From Chloroflexota bacterium (GTDB taxonomy: Bacteria > Chloroflexota > Dehalococcoidia > SM23-28-2 > RBG-16-64-32), in assembly GCA_022561635.1 (NCBI GenBank), contig JADFQV010000015.1:1-40682 (forward strand): a stretch of DNA of 40,682 bases, in the 5' to 3' direction. Shown here one piece after another: positions 23,353 to 31,102 of the stretch. Each line of letters starts with the position of its first letter. Position 1 is the first letter of the stretch. The notes under the pieces are model-generated. The model saw only the letters and a list, made by a program, of their open reading frames with translations, made no database searches and was not told the origin of the DNA. The position numbers and the translations under genes were made by a program.

Positions 23353-24744
23353 TCAGACCTTCATGTGCTTCCATTTGCCCCGACGGAACCTGAAAAACAT
23401 GATCGCGGCCCGAACGTTGATGTCGGCGATGGCGGCCAGCCAGGCGCCCGGTACCCCCAGACCGAAGGTGATCGCCAGGAGGTAGGCAGGGATGAGCCGC
23501 ACGATCCACGTACAGCCAGCCATTATGTAAAGAACGGCGCGGGTGTCGCCGGCCCCGCGCAGGCTGCCCGACAGCGAGAGGCTGATGGCGAGGCCTGGCA
23601 GCGCGAAGGCGAAGATAAACATCGTCTGGCGAGCGATGTCGACCACGGCGTCTGAGTTCTCGCCGCCGACGAAGATGGAGGTGATCTGGCCGCCGAGAGT
23701 CATGAGGATGACGGCGACCACACTCATGAACACAAGCGAATAGCGCATCGTCATGTAGGAGGCCTTCTCGGCGAGGTCCGGGCGCTTGGCGCCCAACGTT
23801 TGGCCGACGATCGCCGAGGTCGCAATACTGAGCGCGAAGCCGATGTTGAAGGTGAGCGTCTGCATCGCCAGTGTGACGCCGTGGGCGGCCAGCGCCGTCG
23901 TGCCGAGCGAGGCGATGATGCGCGTGTAGATCATGAAGGCGACGTTGAACTGCGCCTGCTCCAGGCCCGCGGGCACACCAACGTTGAGGATGCGCCCAGC
24001 ATCAGCACGGTTGAAAGCGCCCCCCCGGAAGGGGATCCAGCTGAGCGAACGGCGACCGGACATGAGCACGCCGGCGACGAGGACGGCGCCGACCATGCCG
24101 GCGATCGTGAAGCCGACCCCGGAGCCCAGCACTTCCAGCTCCGGGAACGGGCCCGAGCCGTTGATCAGGACGAAAGAAGCGAAAGCGTTGACGACGTTGA
24201 TCAGCAGGCCGACGACCATCGGTGAGCGGGTGTCGCCGGCGCCCTGCTGGGCGGCGTTGCCGGCGAAGACGAAGGAGAAGAACGGCAGGCCGAAGGCGAG
24301 CCCATGCAGGTAGTCGGTGCCTTCAGCCTGGGCCGCGGGTTCGGCGCCGAGCACGCCCAGCATCCAGCCGCCGAAGACCAGCATCAAGACCATCATGATC
24401 AGGCCCCAGACGACGGCCAGCACGAGTATCGTCTGCATGACCTTCGAGGCGTCGCGGGACTCGCCGCTGCCGACGAGTCGGGCGACAACAGCCGTGGCGC
24501 CAACGCCGATGGCGATCATGCCGCTCATGGAGAGCCAGAGCAGGAGGCCGGCCAGGCGCACGCCGGCGAGCGCGTCTTCGCCCAGGTGACCGACGAGCGC
24601 GGTGTCTACGAGCTGGACCATGGCGAAGCTCGCCTGCTGGACGACGACCGGCCAGGCCAGTCGAATGATCGAACCGCGGAGGTCCTTCTCGTCGATCAGC
24701 GCCGGGGCAGCGTTAGCGGGGGACCGAGAAGAGTCGTCAGACAT
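23353..24744 (-). CDS. MATE-family multidrug/cation antiporter
   Basis: 463 aa with about 12 hydrophobic segments in two pseudo-repeats. MATE signatures: RLAWPVVVQQASFAMVQLVDTALVGHLG in helix 1-2 and PAGLEQAQFNVAFMIYTRII at the matching place in the second half; AGDTRSPM and AGDTRAVL are the paired loop motifs. Exports cationic drugs in exchange for H+ or Na+. A TATTCC -10-like box 9 nt before the ATG and no obvious ribosome binding site suggest leaderless or weak expression. No regulator is adjacent. Confidence 0.93.
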   Translation of the reverse strand: MSDDSSRSPANAAPALIDEKDLRGSIIRLAWPVVVQQASFAMVQLVDTALVGHLGEDALAGVRLAGLLLWLSMSGMIAIGVGATAVVARLVGSGESRDASKVMQTILVLAVVWGLIMMVLMLVFGGWMLGVLGAEPAAQAEGTDYLHGLAFGLPFFSFVFAGNAAQQGAGDTRSPMVVGLLINVVNAFASFVLINGSGPFPELEVLGSGVGFTIAGMVGAVLVAGVLMSGRRSLSWIPFRGGAFNRADAGRILNVGVPAGLEQAQFNVAFMIYTRIIASLGTTALAAHGVTLAMQTLTFNIGFALSIATSAIVGQTLGAKRPDLAEKASYMTMRYSLVFMSVVAVILMTLGGQITSIFVGGENSDAVVDIARQTMFIFAFALPGLAISLSLSGSLRGAGDTRAVLYIMAGCTWIVRLIPAYLLAITFGLGVPGAWLAAIADINVRAAIMFFRFRRGKWKHMKV

Positions 24745-24891
24745 GGTTTGGGGGGAATAAAGGCTCGAAATCTCAGGTTAGGGCATGGCAGTGTTAGCCG
24801 GAAGCCGCCGCCGGCCGGCGGAGTGTGACGCAACTCACGCCCGTCTGGGCCGTCTGTAGTTGAGAGAATCAAGAAGACCCGGAGGCCGACT

Positions 24892-25731
24892 GTGCGTCTA
24901 GTGAAATCGTCAGATGAGATCGCCGCCATCCAGTCGCTGTACTCGCGCGCCCACTTCCTGGGCGTGCGCCAGTTGGCCGTGTACTTCGAGACGACGGCGG
25001 AGGCGATCCGAGAGCTACTGCCACCGCCCCTTGAGCCAGCACACGATCCTCTGGGCGCGGTTGTGTTCACTGAGATCGGCAACTCCAACTGCATGGGAGC
25101 GTTCAACGGCGGCGGCGTCTTCCTCCGTGCGCGCTACCAGGACATCACCGGGCACTACTGCATCGCCGCGCCGCGCTCGACAGTCGAAGCGGTGACCGTG
25201 GGGCGGGAGATATTCGGCGAGCCGACGAAGCTGGCGAGAGTCGTGTTCGAGACGACGAACGAGCACGTCTGGGGCCACGCCGAAAGGCACTCGGTCCGCT
25301 TCTTGAGCGCGCGCGGCCGCTACGATGCCGACGCAGCGCCGGGCCGCGAGGAGTTCTCCAGCTTCCAGTTCAAGTTTCTGCACCGCAGCGACGGCGCCGG
25401 CTTCGACTGCCCACCGCGGCTCATCCACGTGACCTCGACGCTCAATGCGACCAGCACCAGACGCGGCCGCGGCGAGCTGGTCTTCCGCGAGTCGCCGCAC
25501 GACCCGCTGGCCGACATTCCGGTGCGCCAGGTGGTTGAGGCGGTCTACAGCGAGGGGCAATCGTACGCCAGCACCCACGTCCTCTGTGAGGTTGATGCGG
25601 AGGCGTTCTTGCCCTACTCGTTCGCGCGAAACGACGCTCTCGACCTGGTGGCCGAGAGCAGCGTCCTTCACGGCCAGGCGTCCCGGACGACCACGGACGG
25701 TCGCGGCCAGTGGCGAAAAGTCGGCGAGTAA
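24892..25731 (+). CDS. Acetoacetate decarboxylase (ADC)-superfamily protein
   Basis: 279 aa. The ADC motif region VTVGREIFGEPTKLARVVFE (residues 103-120) is clear, preceded by GALVVFTEIGNSN-type strands. In acetoacetate decarboxylase the signature is YPKKL with catalytic K115 followed by K116; here the aligned positions read T112-K113, so the Schiff-base lysine may be lost or displaced. The role may be an aldolase-dehydratase, as in other ADC subfamilies, or unknown. GTG start with CCGGAGG 8 nt upstream. The FAD oxidoreductase follows after 51 nt but has its own promoter. Confidence 0.75.
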   Translation: MRLVKSSDEIAAIQSLYSRAHFLGVRQLAVYFETTAEAIRELLPPPLEPAHDPLGAVVFTEIGNSNCMGAFNGGGVFLRARYQDITGHYCIAAPRSTVEAVTVGREIFGEPTKLARVVFETTNEHVWGHAERHSVRFLSARGRYDADAAPGREEFSSFQFKFLHRSDGAGFDCPPRLIHVTSTLNATSTRRGRGELVFRESPHDPLADIPVRQVVEAVYSEGQSYASTHVLCEVDAEAFLPYSFARNDALDLVAESSVLHGQASRTTTDGRGQWRKVGE

Positions 25732-25745
25732 CGCCTCGCCGGTGC

Positions 25746-25773
25746 TTGCCCTTCCGCTCCGCTCGTGTATCCT
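25746..25773 (+). promoter_or_regulatory. Leaderless promoter of the FAD oxidoreductase gene
   Basis: TTGCCC (25746-25751), 16-nt spacer, TATCCT (25768-25773), 9 nt to GTG 25783. This decides the start in favour of 25783 rather than the track's 25765, whose GTG overlaps the -10. Confidence 0.6.
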
Positions 25774-25782
25774 CGTGCCGGA

Positions 25783-27051
25783 GTGTCACCTGATCCCGAC
25801 TTCGTAACGCTGCCCGCATCGCGCCTGCCGGTGGTCGCGCGTCCTGACGTGCTGGTCGTCGGCGGCGGCTCGGCTGGCGTATCAGCGGCCGTGGCGGCGG
25901 CGCGGGCGGGCGCCGAGACGTGGCTGATCGAGCGTTTCAGCTACACAGGCGGCCTGGCGACGGGCGGCATGATCATCCTTCTGCTGACGCTGGACGACGG
26001 CGCGGGCAAGCAGGCGGTAGCGGGGCTTTGCCAGGAGATGGTCGAGCGCATGGAGCGGCGCGGCGGTGTCTGGTATCCGCCGCGGGAGCAGTGGGACGAC
26101 CCGGACCCGGCGCTGGTCGAGCACTGCCGTCGCTGGGGGCTCGTCTGGGGCAGCGCACCGCACCGCGTCCGCTACTCGGTGGCGTTCGACCCCTACGCCT
26201 TCATCTTCGCCGCCGACGAGATGCTGCGGGAGGCCGGTGTGCGCGTGCTTTACCAGACGTGGGCCTGCGAGCCGCTGCTGGAGGACGGACGGATCGCGGC
26301 GGTGGTGGTGCAGAACAAGTCCGGCAGGCAGGCGATCGTGCCTCGCGTCGTGGTCGATACGACGGGCGACGGCGACGTGTTCGCAGCGGCCGGTGAGCCG
26401 TTCGAGACGGAGCGCGTGCACCCGTGGCTGTGGTTCGAGATGGGCGGCGTGGGTGACATCGAGAAGGCGTTGGAGGCGGGCGGGCTGTTCTTCCGGACGA
26501 CGGGCCGTGACCGCGCGCTCGTGCCCTGGGGCGGCGAAGCACGTGTGCGCGAGAAGATCGACGCGACGGATCCGGCGGAGGTGTCGGCGGCGCTGGCCGA
26601 GTGCCGGCGCATGGTCGAAGAGGAGGCGGCGCGGCTGCGCAGGGACGCGCCGGGCTTCGAGGACGCTTACATCTCGCTGATGGCGGACCAGCTGGGGATC
26701 ACCGAATCGCGGCGCTTGCAGGGACGCCACGTCATGGTGCGGGACGACCTGAACCGCCGCTTCGACGACACGATCGCGCGCACTGGCCACTGGACGAAGT
26801 ACGACTGCGTCTACAACATCCCGTACGGCTCGCTGCTAACGCGGGGAACGGCGAACCTGCTCGCCGCCGGCCGCTGCATCTCGGTCGATCACCGGGTGAA
26901 CCACGCGACGAAGGAGATCCCGGCGTGCATGGCGACGGGACAGGCGGCTGGCATCGCCGCGGCGCTGGGGGCCGAGGGTCGTGACGCAACGAAGGTGGAC
27001 GTGGCGACGCTGCAGAAACGGCTGCGGGACGCCGGCGCGATCCTGGAGTGA
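25783..27051 (+). CDS. FAD-dependent oxidoreductase (FAD_oxidored type)
   Basis: 422 aa. N-terminal Rossmann fold PDVLVVGGGSAGVSAAVAAARAG with a following ERFSYTGGLAT, the typical FAD_oxidored/PF12831 'GG-xxGxAtGG' stretch; a second FAD contact in VVDTTGDGDVFAAAG and a C-terminal NLLAAGRCISVDHR...PACMATGQAAGIAAAL. Substrate unknown; relatives act on varied small molecules. Start inferred from the promoter; no ribosome binding site precedes it. Confidence 0.85.
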   Translation: MSPDPDFVTLPASRLPVVARPDVLVVGGGSAGVSAAVAAARAGAETWLIERFSYTGGLATGGMIILLLTLDDGAGKQAVAGLCQEMVERMERRGGVWYPPREQWDDPDPALVEHCRRWGLVWGSAPHRVRYSVAFDPYAFIFAADEMLREAGVRVLYQTWACEPLLEDGRIAAVVVQNKSGRQAIVPRVVVDTTGDGDVFAAAGEPFETERVHPWLWFEMGGVGDIEKALEAGGLFFRTTGRDRALVPWGGEARVREKIDATDPAEVSAALAECRRMVEEEAARLRRDAPGFEDAYISLMADQLGITESRRLQGRHVMVRDDLNRRFDDTIARTGHWTKYDCVYNIPYGSLLTRGTANLLAAGRCISVDHRVNHATKEIPACMATGQAAGIAAALGAEGRDATKVDVATLQKRLRDAGAILE

Positions 27052-27131
27052 CGTCGGGCGGCTAGTCGGCCATTCGGGCGTGTTAGACTGCCCGAGGAAA
27101 TCGACAATCGTTTACCGACGAGGGGGGAATC

Positions 27132-27967
27132 GTGGCTTACTGCTCCGCCTGCGGGCAACAAGTTGAAGAGTCGGCGCTCTTTTGTTCGAAGTGTGGCGCT
27201 GACCTCAACCAAGCATCATCCGCTGAACCAACTCCTCCCGAACCGGACGACTCTCGGCGAGTTCTGGATGTCCCAGAGCCGCCACCTTGGCTCGGCTGGC
27301 TGGCGGTACCTGCGGCTCTTGCCTTCTACGTGGTGGGCATCGGCCTCTATTGTGTGGGGCGTACCGTCGAGGAAAGCACGACGGATTCGGGGCCGGCACG
27401 GAGCTTGCGCCGTCCACGCAGATTGGGTTGGCCACCTTCGGATGGAGCCTCGCTCTCTTCGTCCCCATCCTGAACTGGTACGCCCTCGTTCACCTGCCCA
27501 CCATGTGGTACAAGCATGGGCTGGTGGTGGGAGCGTCGAGCGACACATCTCCCTCTGCCTTCTTCACGTCCGTCTACGGTTTCGTCGTTGTCCTCGCAAC
27601 AGCGGCCTTATTGGCAGGAGGGGTGCTGATCTCCAACAGCCTGTCCGACGGAGAAGGTCAGGCGGCTCGGGTCGCCGATTCGACAGCCCCCGCGGATGCG
27701 ACCCGCTCGCCCCGACCAGAGCCGACCGAATATAGGCTTCGTCTTACGGCAACTGAGGCCGAAGCGAAGGCGAAGGCCCACTTCCTTAGCAGGAACGTCG
27801 GTGATGCGACTGGCACAACGCTTGCAACTATACTCGGGACAACCTGCGAAGCACTGGATTTCAACGAAAATGCTTTAGCATGCATCGTCCTTTGCACAGT
27901 CCCCGAGATCAATATCCAGTTCACCTACGGCGTGGATGACCGCACGGGCCGAGTCGAGAGTAGATGA
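27132..27967 (+). pseudogene. Zinc-ribbon membrane protein split by a frameshift
   Basis: Frame 1 (27132-27473) gives an N-terminal zinc ribbon MAYCSACGQQVEESALFCSKCGADL and a transmembrane segment LGWLAVPAALAFYVVGIGLYCVG. Frame 2 (stop 27965-27967) gives a second membrane part, GLATFGWSLALFVPILNWYALV, a third hydrophobic stretch and a soluble C-terminal domain of about 90 residues. The junction lies near the GGGG run at 27389-27392; one extra G would join them into a 278-aa protein. GTG start with GAGGGGGG upstream. Lower GC and less biased codons than neighbours. It may be a sequencing error, true decay or slippage. The family is unknown. Confidence 0.6.
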
Positions 27968-27971
27968 TCAC

Positions 27972-28003
27972 CGTCGGTCGGGGGGTACAGTCCCCTGCCG
28001 ACG
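27972..28003 (+). terminator. Hairpin after the frameshifted gene
   Basis: CGTCGG...GGGG...CCCC...CCGACG folds into a 6+4-bp hairpin just downstream of the 27967 stop. No T-tract follows, so termination is only probable; it separates this gene from the convergent cNMP-binding gene. Confidence 0.35.
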
Positions 28004-28018
28004 CAACGGGCGTGGCGG

Positions 28019-28432
28019 CTAGTCGGCGAGCTTCTGGTCGGCTTCGCGGAGGCGGCGGACGAGCACCGGCAGCATGCTGAGGGCGATCTGCGGGCGGTTC
28101 TTGAGTTCGGCGGTGAAGTCCCAGCGGGTCATCGCCAGAAGCTCGCTGTCCTCCACGGCGCGGACGGTGGCGGAGCGAGGGAAGCCCTCAAAGAGCGCCA
28201 TCTCACCGAAGAAGTCGCCGGGGCCGTAGGTGGCGAGCGTCTTGCCCTGGCGCTCTACCTCCAGCTTGCCGCTGGAGACGACGAAGAAGCCGGCGGCCTG
28301 GTCGTTTTCCTCGATCACCGCGTCGCCAGCCTTGATGGTGCGCTCGACCATCAGCTTGGCGAGCCGCGACAGGTCGCCGCGACCGAGTTCAGAGAAGATC
28401 GGAACGCTCTTTAGCAGGTCCTCGCGGCCCAT
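28019..28432 (-). CDS. Cyclic-nucleotide-binding-domain protein
   Basis: 137 aa, a stand-alone cNMP-binding domain: VPIFSELGRGDLSRLAKLM, then the phosphate-binding cassette YGPGDFFGEMALFEGFPRSATVRA. Glu and Arg of the cassette are present, so cAMP or cGMP binding is plausible. No DNA-binding domain is attached, so it is not a CRP-type factor but probably a regulatory subunit. It has a TTGACG-TTACAG promoter with a flanking inverted repeat. Confidence 0.85.
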   Translation of the reverse strand: MGREDLLKSVPIFSELGRGDLSRLAKLMVERTIKAGDAVIEENDQAAGFFVVSSGKLEVERQGKTLATYGPGDFFGEMALFEGFPRSATVRAVEDSELLAMTRWDFTAELKNRPQIALSMLPVLVRRLREADQKLAD

Positions 28433-28451
28433 ATGGCTGTCCTCCGCTTCG

Positions 28452-28483
28452 TGATTACGTTCTAAGTGCGCCCACTGTAATCA
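28452..28483. promoter_or_regulatory. Inverted repeat across the cNMP-gene start site
   Basis: TGATTAC ... GTAATCA, 7-bp perfect arms separated by 18 nt, covering the -10 box and the start of the message. A candidate repressor operator. Confidence 0.4.
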
Positions 28484-28503
28484 GTTTGCGCGCGGCGCGT
28501 CAA
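28475..28503 (-). promoter_or_regulatory. Promoter of the cNMP-binding gene
   Basis: TTGACG (28498-28503), 17-nt spacer, TTACAG (28475-28480). Leader of about 35 nt with a GGAGG-like AGCGGAGGAC ribosome binding site. Confidence 0.6.
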
Positions 28504-28528
28504 CAGACAACGCTCCGGCGGGGTCAGA

Positions 28529-28975
28529 TCAGCCACCGCCTGCGGGCGTGCGGGGGAGGATAATCGTGGCCTCGCCGGGCGTCGCGATGCCCTCGCGATC
28601 GTTCTCGGCCCAGACGTCGAGGAAGACGAGCGCTGCGCCGTCCGCTTCCTTCTTGGCGGTTACCTTGCCGCGACAGACCATCGTGTCGCCCGGCCGGTAC
28701 TGGCGGCGCATCTCGAAGGCCAGGCGCTTGAGGAAGCCGGCGTCGCCCATCCAGTCCGTAATCAGGCGCACGAGGGCGGCCTGGACGAAGCCGGTGTTCA
28801 TGAAGACGTCCTCGTGGCCGGCCTTGCGGGCGAAGGCGGGATCGAAGTGCACGGGATACCAGTCCTGCGCGCCGCTGGCCTGCAGAAAGAGGCGCTTTAC
28901 ATTTATGTCGAGTGATATCTCGGGCAGTTCGTCGCCCACGGCCACTTCGTCCCAGTAGACCTGCTGTCGCTTCAT
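28529..28975 (-). CDS. MaoC-type hot-dog dehydratase, catalytic half
   Basis: 148 aa. The hydratase 2 motif is present as SGAQDWYPVHFDPAFA, with Asp38 and His43, so this half can be catalytic for (R)-3-hydroxyacyl-CoA/acyl-thioester hydration. Its ATG overlaps the TGA of the upstream partner (ATGA), implying a heterodimer made in equal amounts. The track's 28529-29317 ORF runs a shadow frame into it. Third gene of the minus-strand cluster with the alpha/beta hydrolase. Confidence 0.85.
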   Translation of the reverse strand: MKRQQVYWDEVAVGDELPEISLDINVKRLFLQASGAQDWYPVHFDPAFARKAGHEDVFMNTGFVQAALVRLITDWMGDAGFLKRLAFEMRRQYRPGDTMVCRGKVTAKKEADGAALVFLDVWAENDREGIATPGEATIILPRTPAGGG

Positions 28976-29481
28976 GGGTTCGCGTTCGCCGCCGCCACTT
29001 CTTCCGGTGTGCGGTGGATGAGGAGCGTGTTGCGGACGACGCAGACCTCTTCGTCGCGCTGGTTCGTGATGATCGCCTCGGCGACGATCCAGACGGCCTC
29101 GGGGTCGATCGTGATGCCCTTCTGGAAGACGTCGGCGATGCGGCGAACGACGGAGAGATGATCGCCGACCTTGATGTGGGCAGACCACTCGACTTCCTGG
29201 CTCATGTTGACGATGCGCTTGCCGGGTGTGGGCACGACCGGGAAGAGCGGCTCGAAGACGGCGGGCCAGGGGCCGAGGCTGGCGAAGTAGTGCGCGAGCC
29301 AACCCGACGGCGGGCAAAGGGCCCCGCCTTCGTGCTCCGGGTCGATGAATAGGGGGTTGTTGTCCTCCACCATGTGGCAGTGGCGGCGAATGGGGTCGTG
29401 CTCGACGGGGTAGCGGCCGCGGGTCTTCGCCGTCTCGAAGCCGATGTACTTTCGGCGCACCTCTTCGATGTCGTAGGCCAT
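28972..29481 (-). CDS. MaoC-like / FAS1-like hot-dog dehydratase, N-type non-catalytic half
   Basis: 169 aa. The motif region reads CHMVEDNNPLFIDPEHE: D40 and N42 remain, but the His that should follow P-L is Phe (F45). Such N-half partners (PF13452 type) shape the pocket while a MaoC partner supplies the catalytic Asp and His. Followed directly by that partner with a 4-nt overlap. Starts 3 nt after the alpha/beta hydrolase stop. Confidence 0.82.
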   Translation of the reverse strand: MAYDIEEVRRKYIGFETAKTRGRYPVEHDPIRRHCHMVEDNNPLFIDPEHEGGALCPPSGWLAHYFASLGPWPAVFEPLFPVVPTPGKRIVNMSQEVEWSAHIKVGDHLSVVRRIADVFQKGITIDPEAVWIVAEAIITNQRDEEVCVVRNTLLIHRTPEEVAAANANP

Positions 29482-29484
29482 CGC

Positions 29485-30282
29485 TCAGGCGGGCGCGGCG
29501 GCGTGGACGCGGTCGAGGAATCCGGAGAGGGTGCGGTTGAACTCGGCGGGCGTCTCCATGGCGGGGCCGTGCCCGGCGCCGGCGATGATCACGAGCTCGC
29601 TGCCGGGGACCCTCGCCTGCATCTCCCGGGATGGCTGGAGGAACGGCTCGTCGTTCTCGCCGCAGACGATGAGCGTCGGCACAGTGAGGGAGGCGAGGCG
29701 GTCGAGAAGCGACTGTCGGTTCTCCATCGCCAGGCTGCCACCGATGTAGGCGTCGACCGAAGTCATCACGAACTGCTCCCGCCAGAGCCGAAGGAAGGTG
29801 GGATCAGCAGCGCGCGGGTCACCCTTCGAGCGCAGGTCGAACGCCGCCTCGATGCCCTCCGCGCGAGCGGTCTGCCGCAGCGTCTCCTTCTGGGACTCGG
29901 AGCCGGTGATCGCGGCCGCCGCGGTATCGACCAGGATTAGCGCGCGCACGAGCTGCGGGTGGTCGAGGATGACGTGCTGGGAGATCATCCCACCCATTGA
30001 GTGACCGACGAGATAGCACTCCTCGATGCCGATCTCGCGGATGGCTGTGTAGGCGACCGCGGCCATGTTGGGGAGCGCGTAGAAGGCGGTGTCAGTGGGC
30101 CCCTCGGACTGACCGTGGCCGGGGAGATCGATGGAGATGCAGCGGAAGCGGTCGCGGAGGGCGGGGACGGTGAGCGCCCAGTTGCGAGTGCTGCCGGTGT
30201 ATCCGTGAAGGAAGACGATGGGAAAGCCGTCTCCGACGTCACGATAGTGGATCTTCAGGCCGTTCACGGTCACTTCGGGCAT
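29485..30282 (-). CDS. Alpha/beta-fold hydrolase
   Basis: 265 aa. FLHGYTGSTRNW gives the oxyanion-hole HGY, GHSMGG the nucleophile S95, CGENDEPF the acid D211, and GAGHGPAME the base H238. The overall pattern matches esterase/BphD/lactonase-type proteins. CAGGAGG lies before the ATG. It opens an operon with the two hot-dog genes, which suggests a small catabolic module handling an acyl-CoA or lactone. Confidence 0.87.
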   Translation of the reverse strand: MPEVTVNGLKIHYRDVGDGFPIVFLHGYTGSTRNWALTVPALRDRFRCISIDLPGHGQSEGPTDTAFYALPNMAAVAYTAIREIGIEECYLVGHSMGGMISQHVILDHPQLVRALILVDTAAAAITGSESQKETLRQTARAEGIEAAFDLRSKGDPRAADPTFLRLWREQFVMTSVDAYIGGSLAMENRQSLLDRLASLTVPTLIVCGENDEPFLQPSREMQARVPGSELVIIAGAGHGPAMETPAEFNRTLSGFLDRVHAAAPA

Positions 30283-30327
30283 CTCAGCACCTCCTGGCGG
30301 GCGAGTATATCACCGGCGCGGCTAAGG

Positions 30328-30333
30328 TATCCT
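30328..30333 (+). promoter_or_regulatory. -10 box of the MoaD/ThiS-like gene
   Basis: TATCCT, 8 nt before the ATG at 30342, without Shine-Dalgarno; no -35. A TATACT on the other strand (30304-30309) could serve the divergent hydrolase operon. Confidence 0.45.
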
Positions 30334-30341
30334 CAAGTGGC

Positions 30342-30575
30342 ATGAAGATCACGGTGGAGCTGCAGGGGTACCTGGACCAGTACGCGCCGGGCGAGGACGC
30401 GACGTTCTCCTACGAGGTGGCCGCCGGCGCGACCGTCGGCGATGTGCTGGAGCGGCTGGAGATCAGCGAAGAGCTGGCGGCGGCCGTGATCGTGGGCGGC
30501 GAGGCGACTGACAGGGAGCGGACGCTGGCGGAGGGGGACCGCCTGACGCTCATGCCACCGCTGGCCGGCGGCTGA
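30342..30575 (+). CDS. MoaD/ThiS-family sulfur carrier protein
   Basis: 77 aa, ubiquitin-like fold: MKITVELQGYLDQY, then GATVGDVLERLEISEELAAAVIVGGEA, ending in the diglycine tail PPLAGG that is adenylated and thiocarboxylated. Which pathway (molybdopterin, thiamine or other) is unknown because no MoaE, ThiF or ThiG is nearby. Leaderless-type start. Confidence 0.8.
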   Translation: MKITVELQGYLDQYAPGEDATFSYEVAAGATVGDVLERLEISEELAAAVIVGGEATDRERTLAEGDRLTLMPPLAGG

Positions 30576-30599
30576 TCGAGGCGCTGCGCCGAGCACCAG

Positions 30600-30628
30600 T
30601 TGACATCGCGCCGCAGCTTCGGCATGCT
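30600..30628 (+). promoter_or_regulatory. Promoter of the Fur-family/transporter operon
   Basis: Perfect TTGACA (30600-30605), 17-nt spacer, CATGCT (30623-30628). The two TTGCAA boxes lie just downstream. Confidence 0.6.
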
Positions 30629-30632
30629 GCAG

Positions 30633-30654
30633 TTGCAACGACTCGCATTTGCAA
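30633..30654 (+). promoter_or_regulatory. TTGCAA pair, candidate Nur/Fur-type operator
   Basis: TTGCAA (30633-30638) and TTGCAA (30649-30654), separated by 10 nt, between the promoter and the ATG at 30666. The half-site equals the Streptomyces Nur box half-site (tTGCaa-N5-ttGCAA as I remember it), but with a longer spacer. Confidence 0.5.
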
Positions 30655-30665
30655 CGGAGGGCGTC

Positions 30666-31094
30666 ATGGCCTGCGAAAACGAAACGGCCGTCGTACTGAG
30701 GGAAGCGGGACAGAAGGTTACCCCGCAGCGCGTGCACATCCTCTGTGAGGTCCGCCACGCCGGCGTTCACATCACCGCCTCGCGGCTCATCGACGAGTTG
30801 CGCGTGTCCCACCCGTTCATCGACGCCTCGACCGTCTATCGCACGCTGGCGTCGGCGGCGGACCTGGGGCTGGTCTACGAAACCGATATGGGCTCGGGCG
30901 AAAGCGAGTTCGAGTGGGTGGGCAAGGACCGGCACCATCACTTGATCTGCCGCAGCTGTGGCGACGTGGAATCGCTGGACAACAGCTACCTTGACGGCAT
31001 GGCTACGCTGCTCTACGAAGAGGCCGGCTTTCAGGCTGACCTCGGTCACTTCGCGATCTTCGGCGTCTGCAAAGGCTGCCAGACGAAAGCCTAG
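30666..31094 (+). CDS. Fur-family metal-responsive transcription regulator (probably nickel- or zinc-type)
   Basis: 142 aa; the ATG at 30666 follows CGGAGG, whereas the track's 30600 ATG is the -35 region. N-terminal winged helix (VTPQRVHILCEVRHAG, STVYRTLASAADLGLV), then the metal-binding region RHHHLICRSCGD with H90-H92 and C95/C98, and C135/C138 near the C-terminus, giving a structural zinc site. The transporter gene follows after 8 nt with the TTGCAA pair in front, suggesting control of nickel or cobalt uptake. Confidence 0.9.
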   Translation: MACENETAVVLREAGQKVTPQRVHILCEVRHAGVHITASRLIDELRVSHPFIDASTVYRTLASAADLGLVYETDMGSGESEFEWVGKDRHHHLICRSCGDVESLDNSYLDGMATLLYEEAGFQADLGHFAIFGVCKGCQTKA

Positions 31095-31102
31095 GCCGCA
31101 CC

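Noticed and set aside
27074-27095. TCGGGC/GCCCGA hairpin before the frameshifted gene as a terminator
   Set aside because: No T-tract and the loop carries TGTTAGACT, which could equally be an extended -10; not enough evidence.
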